From Litoreibacter sp. (GTDB lineage Bacteria; Pseudomonadota; Alphaproteobacteria; Rhodobacterales; Rhodobacteraceae): a stretch of DNA of 40,656 bases. The stretch covers positions 1 to 40,656 of the forward strand of contig JAPORH010000017.1 of the NCBI GenBank assembly GCA_026710325.1, written 5' to 3'. A program made the position numbers and the translations under genes. The notes under the pieces are model-generated. The model was not told the origin of the DNA. It searched no databases and saw nothing but the letters and a program-made list of their open reading frames with translations. The number at the start of each line of letters is the position of its first letter. The first letter of the stretch is position 1. Of the stretch, positions 1-7,563 are shown in pieces.

Positions 1-296
1 CGGGCGCTTTCAAGCCCAAAATCGAAGGCTATTTCGCCGTGAGTCGTGTACCGTGCCTTTGCGCTTAAAACTACGGAGCGTTTTGGGCAGAACAAGTCCC
101 CCGTCGAACCGCTCGCGCAAATGTTTGCTATTATGAATGTCTAGGCGCGGTTTTGCGCCGAAATGTAGATCGTGAAATCGGCTTAAATTGAAATTCTAGG
201 TAGATGTAGGTGCCATCGTGGCCAAAATTCCCCCCTTGGCTTACCTTAACGCATCGAGCGCCCTCGAAAAGCCCCTTAAGATGACGGCGCGTCGAT
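1..296. other. left edge, no supported gene
   Basis: I see no convincing gene here. On the plus strand, frame 3 is open from the window edge and stops with TAA at 66-68. That could be the last 21 codons of a gene lying to the left, but 21 codons is too little to judge. The minus-strand reading frame across 131-496 is rich in Arg and Pro and overlaps ubiK and its terminator in another frame, so I treat it as noncoding. Confidence 0.4.
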
Positions 297-332
297 AAAG
301 AAAAAGCCCCCGACGCTGCGCGCGACGGGGGC
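297..332 (-). terminator. rho-independent terminator after ubiK
   Basis: A 7-bp perfect GC stem (GCCCCCG at 306-312, CGGGGGC at 326-332) is followed on the minus strand by a run of five T (305-301) and further T-rich sequence. It lies about 35 bp downstream of the ubiK stop. Confidence 0.8.
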
Positions 333-333
333 C

Positions 334-357
334 GAATTATTTTAGATAAAATAATTC
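334..357. repeat. AT-rich perfect palindrome in ubiK 3' region
   Basis: An 11-bp perfect inverted repeat (334-344 and 347-357) has a 2-base spacer. It is almost all A/T and sits between the ubiK stop codon and the GC-rich terminator stem. As RNA it would form a second hairpin just upstream of the terminator. Its function is unknown. Confidence 0.7.
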
Positions 358-368
358 CGCGCAGTGGC

Positions 369-626
369 TTAAGTTTTCTTTTTGGACCCTTTTGTCTCGA
401 GCGCATCCAGCCTGGCTTTGAGCGCCTCATTCTCTTCACGCGCTTTCTGGGCCATCGCGCGGACGGCATCAAATTCCTCCCGCGTGACGAAATCACGATC
501 CGCCAGCCAGCGATCCATCATGGATTTCATGGCGTTTTCCGCTTCGCTGCGCGCGCCTTGGGCCACGCCCATGGCGTTGGTCATGAGCTGGCTCATGTCA
601 TCAAAAAACTTGTTGCGGGTTTGCAT
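369..626 (-). CDS. ubiK: UbiK/YqiC-family accessory factor
   Basis: This 85-residue protein belongs to the UbiK (YqiC, BMFP) family. In E. coli UbiK is an accessory factor for aerobic ubiquinone biosynthesis and works with UbiJ in the soluble Ubi complex. The N-terminal half is amphipathic (NKFFDDMSQLMTNA), followed by FVTREEFDAVRAM and a C-terminal coiled coil rich in Glu, Ala and Lys (about residues 50-78) that ends in a Lys-rich tail. Length and layout fit the family. I chose the ATG at 626 because upstream codons in frame run into the divergent lgt promoter region and do not look like the family. The gene is divergent from lgt and has its own terminator. Confidence 0.85.
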   Translation of the reverse strand: MQTRNKFFDDMSQLMTNAMGVAQGARSEAENAMKSMMDRWLADRDFVTREEFDAVRAMAQKAREENEALKARLDALETKGSKKKT

Positions 627-721
627 GTCGCGCCCTCTTTCCTTGGTTGCCTCTCTATATGGTGAAGCGAAGCGCCGGAGACAAGGTTGACATCGCCGCA
701 GCCCCGGCCCACTCAACCGTT

Positions 722-1615
722 ATGACGCGTTTTGCCCTGCCCTTTCCTGACATCGGCCCAAACATCGTGGCCTTTGAGATTTTTGGCTTCGAGCTAGCAC
801 TGCGCTGGTACGCGATGTCGTATATTGTCGGCATCCTGATCGGTTGGTGGATGGCCGCTCGGCTGATCAAACGCGCGCGGCTTTGGAAAGACGACACATC
901 GCCGATGACCGGGGAGCAGCTGTCCGACCTGATCACTTGGATCGTGCTCGGTATCATTCTGGGGGGGAGGCTTGGCTTTGTGCTGTTTTATCAGCCAGCC
1001 TATTACGTCCAAAACCCTGCGGAAATTTTGCAGGTCTGGCAGGGCGGGATGTCGTTCCATGGCGGCGCTTTGGGCGTGCTTATTGCCGGGCTCATCTTTT
1101 GCTGGCGCAACAAGATCTCGCCCTTTGAGGCGGGCGACATGATCGTTGTGGCAACCCCACCCGCGCTGTTTTTGGGCCGCTGCGCCAATTTCATCAATGC
1201 GGAGCTCTGGGGCCGCCCGACCGAGCTGCCCTGGGGCGTGATCTTCCCCGGCGACGCGGCGCAGGCTTGCGCGACAATTGACCAACTCTGCGCGCGCCAC
1301 CCGTCGCAGCTTTATGAAGCCATTCTGGAGGGGTTGGTCCTTGGTATCGTTTTGCTGTGGTTCGCGCTGCGCAAAGGGTGGTTGAAGACACCCGGCGCCT
1401 CTATTGGCGTGTTTTTCGCAGGCTACGGGCTTGCGCGCTTTTTTGTAGAATTTTTCCGACAGCCAGATGCGCAGTTTTTCTCGGAGACCAACCCCTATGG
1501 CTATGCCCTGGAGATTGCCGGTCCAATTGGGCTCACCATGGGACAGCTGCTTTCCACACCAATGATCGTGATCGGGGTCATCATCGCGCTGGCCGCGCGC
1601 CGACGGGCTTTATGA
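722..1615 (+). CDS. lgt: prolipoprotein diacylglyceryl transferase
   Basis: Lgt is an inner-membrane enzyme that moves a diacylglyceryl group from phosphatidylglycerol to the lipobox cysteine of prolipoproteins, the first step of lipoprotein maturation. The 297-residue protein has about seven hydrophobic segments. It also has the early RWYAMSYIVG stretch, the MSFHGGALG motif and the Lgt signature around GRCANFINAELWG, which carries the conserved Arg, Asn and Glu. The ATG at 722 gives the usual N-terminus (FPDIGPNIVAFEIFGF). An upstream ATG at 647 would add a non-family extension and extend toward ubiK. The gene is first in a plus-strand run with midA (10-bp gap) and pgeF. Confidence 0.95.
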   Translation: MTRFALPFPDIGPNIVAFEIFGFELALRWYAMSYIVGILIGWWMAARLIKRARLWKDDTSPMTGEQLSDLITWIVLGIILGGRLGFVLFYQPAYYVQNPAEILQVWQGGMSFHGGALGVLIAGLIFCWRNKISPFEAGDMIVVATPPALFLGRCANFINAELWGRPTELPWGVIFPGDAAQACATIDQLCARHPSQLYEAILEGLVLGIVLLWFALRKGWLKTPGASIGVFFAGYGLARFFVEFFRQPDAQFFSETNPYGYALEIAGPIGLTMGQLLSTPMIVIGVIIALAARRRAL

Positions 1616-1625
1616 GACTGGCGCT

Positions 1626-2687
1626 ATGAGTCTGAAAGACCGGCTCTTGCGTCAAATTGCGGTCGATGGCCCGATGAGCCTCGCCGAATATATGCAAGCC
1701 TGCCTCTTGGACCCGAAGCATGGCTACTACACGAAACAGGACCCTTTGGGCGCGGCAGGCGATTTTACCACTGCGCCGGAGATGTCTCAGATGTTTGGCG
1801 AGCTTTTGGGGCTGTCCCTCGCGCAGGCGTGGATGGCCCAGGGCAGCGGTGCGTGCGTCTTGGCGGAGCTTGGCCCGGGACGCGGCACCTTAATGGCCGA
1901 CATGTTGCGCGCGATGCGCGCGCTTCCGTATTTGCAACCTGACGTCCATCTTGTAGAAGCGAGCTCCGCGCTGCGCGAAGTCCAGCGGGACACGCTGGAA
2001 GGGTACAACGTTACCTGGCACGACAACGTCTCGGAGCTTCCACAGGCACCGCTTTTCCTTGTCGCAAACGAGTTTTTCGACGCGCTCCCGATCCGACAAT
2101 TTGTCCGGGACGGCCGTGGCTGGGCGGAGCGCCGGGTTGGCGCAAAAGACGAACTGCTGCAGTTTGGGCTTACCGAGCCCGTCCCCATGGAGGCACTGGC
2201 GCCCCGGCTAGCAGATACGGGTGACGGCGACATAGTCGAGATTTGCGCCAGCGCTGGCCCGATCATGTCCGAAATCGGTGCGCGGATCGAAGCGCATGGC
2301 GGCGCGACCATCATTGTGGATTATGGCGATTGGCGCTCAAAGGGCGACACGTTTCAGGCCGTCAAAGCACACATGCCCTGTGACCCGTTGGAAGCGCCCG
2401 GCGCAGCCGACCTGACCGCGCATGTCGATTTCGAGGCGCTGAGCCTGGCCGCGCATTGCGCGGTCAGCCAAATGACGACGCAAGGCGCGCTGCTAAATGC
2501 GCTTGGCATTGGGCCCAGAGCGCAAAAGCTGGCCGAGCGCCTTGACGATGCGGGCGACATCAAAGGGCTCGAGACGCATCTGGCAGCCTACAAACGCTTG
2601 ACGGACCCGGATGAGATGGGGAACCTGTTCAAAGCGATCGCTCTTTACCCGCAACGCGCGGCACCGCCGCCGGGATTTACCCCATGA
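1626..2687 (+). CDS. class I SAM-dependent methyltransferase, MidA/NDUFAF7 family
   Basis: The 353-residue protein belongs to the COG1565 (DUF185) family. The mitochondrial relative NDUFAF7/MidA dimethylates an arginine of a complex I subunit during assembly, and the bacterial role is inferred by analogy. Visible features are the conserved N-terminus (MSLAEYMQACLLDPKHGYY), a GDFTTAPEMSQMFGE stretch, a SAM-binding ELGPGRGTLMADML motif around residue 82, VANEFFDALPI and a later IVDYGDW motif. All are typical of the family. It is co-transcribed with lgt, and its stop overlaps the pgeF start (ATGA at 2684-2687), which suggests translational coupling. Confidence 0.9.
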   Translation: MSLKDRLLRQIAVDGPMSLAEYMQACLLDPKHGYYTKQDPLGAAGDFTTAPEMSQMFGELLGLSLAQAWMAQGSGACVLAELGPGRGTLMADMLRAMRALPYLQPDVHLVEASSALREVQRDTLEGYNVTWHDNVSELPQAPLFLVANEFFDALPIRQFVRDGRGWAERRVGAKDELLQFGLTEPVPMEALAPRLADTGDGDIVEICASAGPIMSEIGARIEAHGGATIIVDYGDWRSKGDTFQAVKAHMPCDPLEAPGAADLTAHVDFEALSLAAHCAVSQMTTQGALLNALGIGPRAQKLAERLDDAGDIKGLETHLAAYKRLTDPDEMGNLFKAIALYPQRAAPPPGFTP

Positions 2688-3436
2688 CGCTTGAGATCAT
2701 CACTGCCGACAGCCTAGCCCCTTTGCGACACGGGTTTTTCACGCGGCGCGGTGGCGCGTCCTCGGGCATTTACGAAGGTTTGAATTGCGGCTTCGGCTCC
2801 TCTGACCAACGCGACGCCGTGGCGACAAACAGGGCCCGAGTCGCTCAAGCTATGGACGTCGCAGCGGATCATCTGCTTACCGTTCATCAGGTGCATTCGG
2901 CCGATGTGGTGACGGTGGAAGACCCAAAAGCAGAGCGCCCCAAGGCGGACGCTATGGTGACCAACATGCCGGGCGTTGCATTGGGCATATTGACGGCCGA
3001 CTGCCAGCCCGTGCTGTTTGCCGACCCCGTAAATGGTGTGATTGGAGCCGCCCATGCCGGTTGGGGCGGGGCGTTTAAAGGCGTCTTGGAGGCCACCGTC
3101 GATGCGATGGAAGCAATCGGGGCGGAGCGGTCCAAGACACGCGCCGTAATTGGCCCCGCGATCAGCCAAGCCGCCTATGAGGTCGGGCCAGAATTTTTCG
3201 ACCGCTTTATGGAGCAGGATTCGGAAAACGGGCGTTTCTTTGCCAGTGGCGCGGGTAATCGGATGCAGTTTGACCTTCCCTGCTACGGGCTAGAGCGGTT
3301 GCGCAAAGCGGGGATCGAGGCGGAATGGACTCGCTATTGCACCTATTCCGATCCCAAACGGTTTTATTCCTACCGTCGTTCTGTTCACGAAAAGCAGCCC
3401 GACTACGGACGCTTGATCGCAACAATCAGGCTTTAG
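2684..3436 (+). CDS. pgeF: peptidoglycan editing factor PgeF (YfiH / laccase-domain family)
   Basis: The 250-residue protein belongs to the YfiH/DUF152 family, once called polyphenol oxidase. In E. coli PgeF keeps L-Ser out of the peptidoglycan stem peptide. Other members are reported to act on purine nucleosides. Metal-site motifs are visible: VHQVHSADV (His), TADCQPVLFAD (Cys) and AAHAGWGG (His). The N-terminal HGFFTRRGGAS and SSGIYEGLNCG segments are also typical, as is the C-terminal YRRSVHEKQPDYGR. The start overlaps the midA stop by 4 bp. It ends the lgt-midA-pgeF run. A perfect AT-rich palindrome lies 123 bp beyond its stop. Confidence 0.9.
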   Translation: MTLEIITADSLAPLRHGFFTRRGGASSGIYEGLNCGFGSSDQRDAVATNRARVAQAMDVAADHLLTVHQVHSADVVTVEDPKAERPKADAMVTNMPGVALGILTADCQPVLFADPVNGVIGAAHAGWGGAFKGVLEATVDAMEAIGAERSKTRAVIGPAISQAAYEVGPEFFDRFMEQDSENGRFFASGAGNRMQFDLPCYGLERLRKAGIEAEWTRYCTYSDPKRFYSYRRSVHEKQPDYGRLIATIRL

Positions 3437-3558
3437 CTGGGCTACATTGTTTCCTGTATCATGACAGTATCGGGGCAAATCGCGTCTTAGTTTCGCCACT
3501 TTGATCAATCGGCCACAAAAAAACCATTTGAAATCAATGTATATCCGGTTGCCCGGGG

Positions 3559-3588
3559 GCGCAAAAAATTTTCTTAAATTTTTTGCGC
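3559..3588. repeat. perfect 13-bp inverted repeat
   Basis: The arms GCGCAAAAAATTT (3559-3571) and AAATTTTTTGCGC (3576-3588) match perfectly around a 4-base spacer. The order of a GC cap outside an A/T core is not that of a classical terminator, where a U-run follows a GC stem. The repeat lies between pgeF and the mini-gene at 3723. It could end pgeF transcription in both directions or be a protein-binding site. Confidence 0.75.
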
Positions 3589-3628
3589 TCGCCATTCTTG
3601 CGCCCGATTGCCCGGCCAATTTGCATCT

Positions 3629-3705
3629 TGTCCCTAGGTGGGGACATCAACGATCGGCCGGGTCAACCTTCCAAGTTGGCCCCCTCCAACTCAACCCGGC
3701 TGACC
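3629..3705 (+). promoter_or_regulatory. structured 5' leader of the 51-codon gene
   Basis: Two stem-loops precede the small gene. The first pairs TGTCCC (3629-3634) with GGGACA (3641-3646). The second is compound: GCCGGGT (3657-3663) pairs with ACCCGGC (3694-3700), and inside it AGTTGG (3674-3679) pairs with CCAACT (3686-3691) around a C-rich loop. The Shine-Dalgarno sequence of the downstream gene starts 7 nt after this. It may be a regulatory leader or a stable sRNA 5' end. I cannot match it to a known RNA family. Confidence 0.45.
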
Positions 3706-3722
3706 AACGATGGAGAGACAAG

Positions 3723-3878
3723 ATGGCAAAAACATCGAGATGGATGGCATGGATCCTCAAGGAAAGTGCCAAACCGCAAGACGCTTTGCCCTGGGCTCGT
3801 GGCAGGCCCTCCCCTCGTCTTTCCGACACGACCCAAAAAGGGTCAGACCGTGGCGAAGCAGACGCCCAAACGGCCTGA
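3723..3878 (+). CDS. small basic protein, 51 residues
   Basis: A GGAGAG Shine-Dalgarno at 3712-3717 stands 5 nt before the ATG. The 51-residue product starts MAKTSRWMAWILKESAK and contains DALPWARG, then a Ser/Arg/Asp-rich polar tail. I recall short Rhodobacteraceae proteins that combine a hydrophobic/basic N-terminal helix with a PW-x-RG motif, but I cannot confirm the family here. The gene has its own structured leader and a strong terminator 21 bp after its stop, so it looks like a separate transcription unit. That context is the main support for it. Its function is unknown, and it could be a small protein embedded in an sRNA. Confidence 0.6.
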   Translation: MAKTSRWMAWILKESAKPQDALPWARGRPSPRLSDTTQKGSDRGEADAQTA

Positions 3879-3899
3879 CTTTCTTTTTGGCGAACAAGA

Positions 3900-3949
3900 G
3901 GCGCGCGCTCAGGACCCCTCAACCTCTTTGAGCGCGCGCCTTTCTTTTT
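3900..3949 (+). terminator. strong rho-independent terminator
   Basis: A 12-bp perfect stem (GGCGCGCGCTCA at 3900-3911 and TGAGCGCGCGCC at 3929-3940) is followed by TTTCTTTTT. It closes the unit of the 51-codon gene. Confidence 0.9.
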
Positions 3950-4002
3950 GCTTTGCAGATCGTGACTTGACGGGACATGCACCGGCGCTCTTATCCTAAG
4001 AC

Positions 4003-4557
4003 ATGAGACGCCTGCTCCTTTGCTTCATATGTTTGCCCGGCCTCGCTATGGCCGAATGCCCCGCACCGTCCGAGCGATCCGAGCGGCAAAACATGCTGAT
4101 GTCCGAGATCGCGAAAGCAGAGACGGAGGCAGAGGCGCAAGAGCTTTCAAACGCGCTCTGGGAAATCTGGACAACGGCACCGGATGACGCAGCGCAGGAT
4201 ATGTTGACCAACGGCATGGCGCGGCGCGGCTCTTACGATTATCTGGGGGCGTTGACGCAATTCGACGCGCTCGTGGCCTACTGCCCCGATTATGCAGAAG
4301 GCTACAATCAACGGGCCTTCGTGCATTTCCTATCAGGCTCTTACGACAAGGCGCTGCAGGACCTCGACCGGACGCTTGAAATTACCCCCGACCATATTGG
4401 CGCCTTGTCGGGACGCGCATTAACCCTGTTTGAACTTGGACGAGAGGAACAAGGCCAGCTCGCGCTACGCGCCGCACTTGCATTTAACCCGTGGCTGCCC
4501 GAGCGGTTCCGGCTGCGCCCACTTGAGCCGAAAGATCCTGACGATACCGAGCTCTAG
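4003..4557 (+). CDS. secreted tetratricopeptide-repeat protein
   Basis: The 184-residue protein starts with a short signal peptide (MRRLLLCFICLPGLAMA, probable cleavage after residue 17), so it is probably periplasmic. Residues from about 65 to 155 form two to three TPR units. Typical positions can be seen in DYLGALTQFDALVAYCPDYAEGYNQRA and in the following SGSYDKALQDLDRTLEITPDHIGALSGRA. The C-terminus is acidic. TPR proteins are protein-interaction scaffolds and no partner can be named. The Shine-Dalgarno is weak, and the signal peptide is the reason for this start. It follows the strong terminator at 3900-3949, so it has its own promoter. Confidence 0.8.
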   Translation: MRRLLLCFICLPGLAMAECPAPSERSERQNMLMSEIAKAETEAEAQELSNALWEIWTTAPDDAAQDMLTNGMARRGSYDYLGALTQFDALVAYCPDYAEGYNQRAFVHFLSGSYDKALQDLDRTLEITPDHIGALSGRALTLFELGREEQGQLALRAALAFNPWLPERFRLRPLEPKDPDDTEL

Positions 4558-4676
4558 CCCGTCACGGAAAGGGCTCGTTAACCAAAAACTGTCACTTCTA
4601 GAGCGTCAGGCCATTGTTTTTGAAAGATGCAACGGCTAGGCACGCGATCAGGGCCTTGAGCCTGTCCCACGCGTTT

Positions 4677-4762
4677 GCGGGCGTGGTGGAATGGTAGACA
4701 CACCAGACTTAAAATCTGTTGGGCGAATGCCCGTGGGGGTTCGAGTCCCCCCGCCCGCACCA
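4677..4762 (+). tRNA. tRNA-Leu (anticodon TAA)
   Basis: The acceptor stem pairs GCGGGCG (4677-4683) with CGCCCGC (4752-4758), followed by A and an encoded CCA. The anticodon loop CTTAAAA sits between CAGA and TCTG. There is a long variable arm (GGGCGAATGCCC) and a GGTTCGAGTCC T-arm. The 86-nt length and long variable arm are those of a leucine tRNA. Confidence 0.97.
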
Positions 4763-4813
4763 CTTTCATAAAACAAATGCCGTAGAGCGTCGCGCTTGCA
4801 CGTAGGCGCCCGT

Positions 4814-5932
4814 TCAACAAAACCGCTCAAGTAACCTCGACAGAAAGGCATCGCAGGTTTCGAGCTGTTCAGCCTCGATAGACTCGTCTGCTTTGTGCCC
4901 CTGCCCCGCCATTGAGCCTGGGCCGCAGACAAGCGTTGGCACGCCCATGTCGGACAAGACGCCGGCTTCGGTTCCAAAGGCGACCTTTGTCGGGCTTTGC
5001 GCCGCGATATTCTGAATTTCCCTGACCCAAGGCAGGGTCGCATCCACATCGAGGCCGGGGTAGCTATTGGTGCAAGACAGATCGACCTGTGCTGCGCCGC
5101 CACGGGTCGCCAGCGCCTCGATACGCGCGTAAAGCGCCTTTACATCCTGCGCGGCGAGAGAGCGCATCTCGAACTTCATTTCGGCCATTTCGGGAACTAT
5201 ATTGAGCGCGGTGCCGCCCGACAAAGTGCCTACATGCAAGGTTGTGTAGGGTACATCATAGCCGTCATCGAAAGGGCCGTCTTGCGCGATCTCGGATTGG
5301 AGCGCGCGCAACCCGGTGATGAAATCCGCGGCCAGATGCAACGCGTTTTGGAAGCGCGGGGCGAGCGCGGAGTGGCCCGCCTCACCGTGGAATATGGCCT
5401 TGTAGGCCGACTTGCCTTTGTGACCTGTCGCAATTTGCATTTCGGTCGGCTCGCCCACGATGCATAACGCAGGTGCTTTTAGAAGGGACGCAAGTTGGGA
5501 CTGGATCTGTTGCAACCCCACACAGCCAATCTCTTCATCATAGCTCAGGACAAGGGCGAGCGGGCGCTTCAACGAGGCGTTTTGCGTTTTGATCGCTAGG
5601 GCGAGCGCGCAAGCGACAAAGCCCTTCATATCTGTGGTACCACGCCCGAAAAATTTGCCGCCCTCTGATGTGAGCTTGAAGGGTGGTTTGCTCCAGTCCT
5701 GCCCCTCGACCGGGACCACATCAGTGTGGGCTGACAAAAGCAGACCGCCCGCGACCTCCGGCCCGATTTCTGCATAGAGACCCGCTTTCTCGCCGCAGGG
5801 GGATGGCAGGCGGGTCGTGCGGAAGCCGGCCTTTTTCAACAGTGCCTCGACAAAGTTGATCAGGGCTAAGTTGCTCCTATGACTGACCGTGTCGAAACCG
5901 ATCAGCTTTTCGAGGATGTCGAGCCGGTTCAC
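4814..5932 (-). CDS. argE: ArgE-type M20 deacylase (acetylornithine deacetylase family)
   Basis: The 372-residue zinc peptidase-fold enzyme matches the ArgE branch of M20, which hydrolyses N-acetyl-L-ornithine to ornithine and acetate. Metal-site motifs are SAHTDVVPVEGQDW (His and catalytic Asp), GRGTTDMKGF (bridging Asp), SYDEEIGCVG (catalytic Glu pair), GEPTEMQIATGHKGK and the C-terminal VCGPGSMAGQGHKADE (last His). A GTG start at 5932 overlaps the LysR stop (GTGA) and gives the normal family N-terminus (VNRLDILEKLIGFDTVS). The longer frame from 6004 would run inside the LysR gene. Rhodobacterales usually make ornithine through ArgJ. As the last gene of an oxidative operon, this protein may instead deacylate a pathway intermediate. 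The exact substrate is uncertain. Confidence 0.85.
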   Translation of the reverse strand: MNRLDILEKLIGFDTVSHRSNLALINFVEALLKKAGFRTTRLPSPCGEKAGLYAEIGPEVAGGLLLSAHTDVVPVEGQDWSKPPFKLTSEGGKFFGRGTTDMKGFVACALALAIKTQNASLKRPLALVLSYDEEIGCVGLQQIQSQLASLLKAPALCIVGEPTEMQIATGHKGKSAYKAIFHGEAGHSALAPRFQNALHLAADFITGLRALQSEIAQDGPFDDGYDVPYTTLHVGTLSGGTALNIVPEMAEMKFEMRSLAAQDVKALYARIEALATRGGAAQVDLSCTNSYPGLDVDATLPWVREIQNIAAQSPTKVAFGTEAGVLSDMGVPTLVCGPGSMAGQGHKADESIEAEQLETCDAFLSRLLERFC

Positions 5933-6831
5933 GGGTTCATCTCCGTGATGCAATGCTCCAGAAACGCTTTGCAAACCCGGCGGCGCAAAGACCCTTTGGC
6001 ACAAAGCACGCCCACGGGAATGGGCGGCACATCACTGATGAGCGGGACGAAGGTGAGGGGTTTTCCGTCAGGGGCATGCGTCCCGATGGGACGGTAATTT
6101 GCAATGGAATAGCCGAACCCATTGGCCACCAGACTGCGGGCCACGGCCATATCCTTGGTTCGCTCCGCGACGCGTGGTGACGCGCTGACCGCGTCGAAGA
6201 AGGACCGGAAGTAGTCAGAGCTGAGCGGCAGGTCGAGCAGTACCATTTCAAAAGGGGCAAGTTCGGCAACTGTCAGGCTCTCAGCCCCCGCCAAAGGATG
6301 ATCAGGGGCGAGCATCACGAAAGGCGGAAGCGTTTTTATCGGGTGAAACTCCAGATCATCGGGGATGTCGATGGCGTAGCTGAGGCCCAGGTCAATTTCA
6401 GCGCGCCGGATGGCTGCGAATATGTCGGGCTGGGTCAGCTCGGTCTGGCTGATGGAGACGCCAGGATGCGCGCCCTCGAAAATGCGGCGTAGGTCTGGCA
6501 CCACGATCTGCGCGAATGTCACCAGACAACCAAGCCTGAGCGGGCCTTGTACCGCGTCCGAGACGGTTCCGGCGAGCCGGGTCAGCTCAGTGGCCTCGGA
6601 CAAGACCTTTTTGGCCTGCGCGGCCAAGGTGCGACCCGCCTCGGTCAAAGAGAGGCCTTGGGCACGGTGACGCAAGAAAAGGGCAGTTCCGAGCTCGGCT
6701 TCCACTTGCGACAGTGCGGTCGAGATCGAAGCGGAGGAGACGTTCAGGACACGCCCAGCAGCAGCGATACTTCCGACCTCCGTGACGGCGGTAAAATACT
6801 CCAACTGTCTGAGTGTGAATCGCGTCTGCAT
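5929..6831 (-). CDS. LysR-family transcriptional regulator
   Basis: The 300-residue LysR-type regulator has an N-terminal winged helix (about residues 5-65: FTLRQLEYFTAVTEVGSIAAAGRVLNVS...) and a C-terminal periplasmic-binding-protein-like effector domain starting near residue 90. The ATG at 6831 gives the usual LysR N-terminus. An upstream ATG at 6870 would add 13 atypical residues. It lies inside the minus-strand operon, 57 bp after the DUF1028 gene and overlapping argE by 4 bp. It probably senses a pathway compound and controls this operon. The usual divergent arrangement is absent, so autoregulation through the upstream promoter near 11.53 kb is the simplest guess. Confidence 0.88.
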   Translation of the reverse strand: MQTRFTLRQLEYFTAVTEVGSIAAAGRVLNVSSASISTALSQVEAELGTALFLRHRAQGLSLTEAGRTLAAQAKKVLSEATELTRLAGTVSDAVQGPLRLGCLVTFAQIVVPDLRRIFEGAHPGVSISQTELTQPDIFAAIRRAEIDLGLSYAIDIPDDLEFHPIKTLPPFVMLAPDHPLAGAESLTVAELAPFEMVLLDLPLSSDYFRSFFDAVSASPRVAERTKDMAVARSLVANGFGYSIANYRPIGTHAPDGKPLTFVPLISDVPPIPVGVLCAKGSLRRRVCKAFLEHCITEMNP

Positions 6832-6888
6832 GACCCGATGGTGGCCGAGCCCGGATGCGCGGTCAAACATGCCCGTCAGTTGTCCCTA

Positions 6889-7563
6889 TCAATCATCCCC
6901 GGGCACGCCGTAAGACGGGGCCTCCCGCGGGTCGATAGCTCGTTGAACATAAGCGTCGAGCTGCGGTTTGTAGACCTCCCAAGCCGTGGCGATGGCTTCA
7001 ATCGGGCAGTCCTCGGTCCAGTCGCAGCGCAGATCGGCCACGGGCCAAGGCACCCGGTCGACCAGCTTGAGCCCGGCCGAATGCACAGGGCCTGCTTCGC
7101 CCCCTGCCGCAAGACCCGCGCGCAAAGCAGCGATCAGCCGGTCGCCCAGATGGCCCGTGCTGTTTTTAAAGCCGTCCACAATGGCGGCAGGCACGTCCTC
7201 ATTTGCCAGGAGATTGCCGCCAGAGGCTACGTCCTCGCCCTGCGCTTGGGTCCAGATGCCAAGCGAATTGGGGCCAGAGTGAATGGCGGTGCTGCCCGCT
7301 TTGTCGATGGCCAGAACCTGCCGGTACTCGATGAATTTGCCAATGGATTGCACGCCCTGAATGGCCTCCGCCGCCGACATGCCGCCTTGCATCAAATCCA
7401 GCGCGAGGGGTCCGAGCGTGGGGTCCGTAACGTTCTGCGAGGCGACCGCGCCCACGCCTGCGCGCGCGTAAGAACAGCGTGCGGCCACAGCAGGGGAAGA
7501 GGATGAGATCGCAAGGCCAAACATCCCCGTCTCGGCACAGCGGGCCACGAGCGAGAAGGTCAT
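6889..7563 (-). CDS. DUF1028 Ntn-hydrolase-superfamily protein
   Basis: The 224-residue protein has the DUF1028 N-terminus: MTFSLVARCAETGMFGLAIS, then YARAGVGAVASQNVTDPTLG. DUF1028 proteins have an Ntn-hydrolase fold, and the residue after Met (here Thr2) is the presumed nucleophile. Amide-bond hydrolysis is the expected chemistry, but substrates are not established. Family members are often found beside RidA-like genes, as here: the RidA stop overlaps this start (ATGA, 7560-7563). I chose the ATG at 7563 because it exposes the MT start, while the longer frame begins with unrelated residues. In this operon it could hydrolyse an amide made after ring or N-methyl oxidation. Confidence 0.85.
   Translation of the reverse strand: MTFSLVARCAETGMFGLAISSSSPAVAARCSYARAGVGAVASQNVTDPTLGPLALDLMQGGMSAAEAIQGVQSIGKFIEYRQVLAIDKAGSTAIHSGPNSLGIWTQAQGEDVASGGNLLANEDVPAAIVDGFKNSTGHLGDRLIAALRAGLAAGGEAGPVHSAGLKLVDRVPWPVADLRCDWTEDCPIEAIATAWEVYKPQLDAYVQRAIDPREAPSYGVPGDD

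Noticed and set aside
794-1300. 168-codon minus-strand frame opposite lgt
   Set aside because: Antisense shadow. lgt carries the family signature.
6547-7506. 319-codon plus-strand frame opposite lysR and the DUF1028 gene
   Set aside because: Crosses two real minus-strand genes and is composed of low-similarity Arg/Gly/His sequence.
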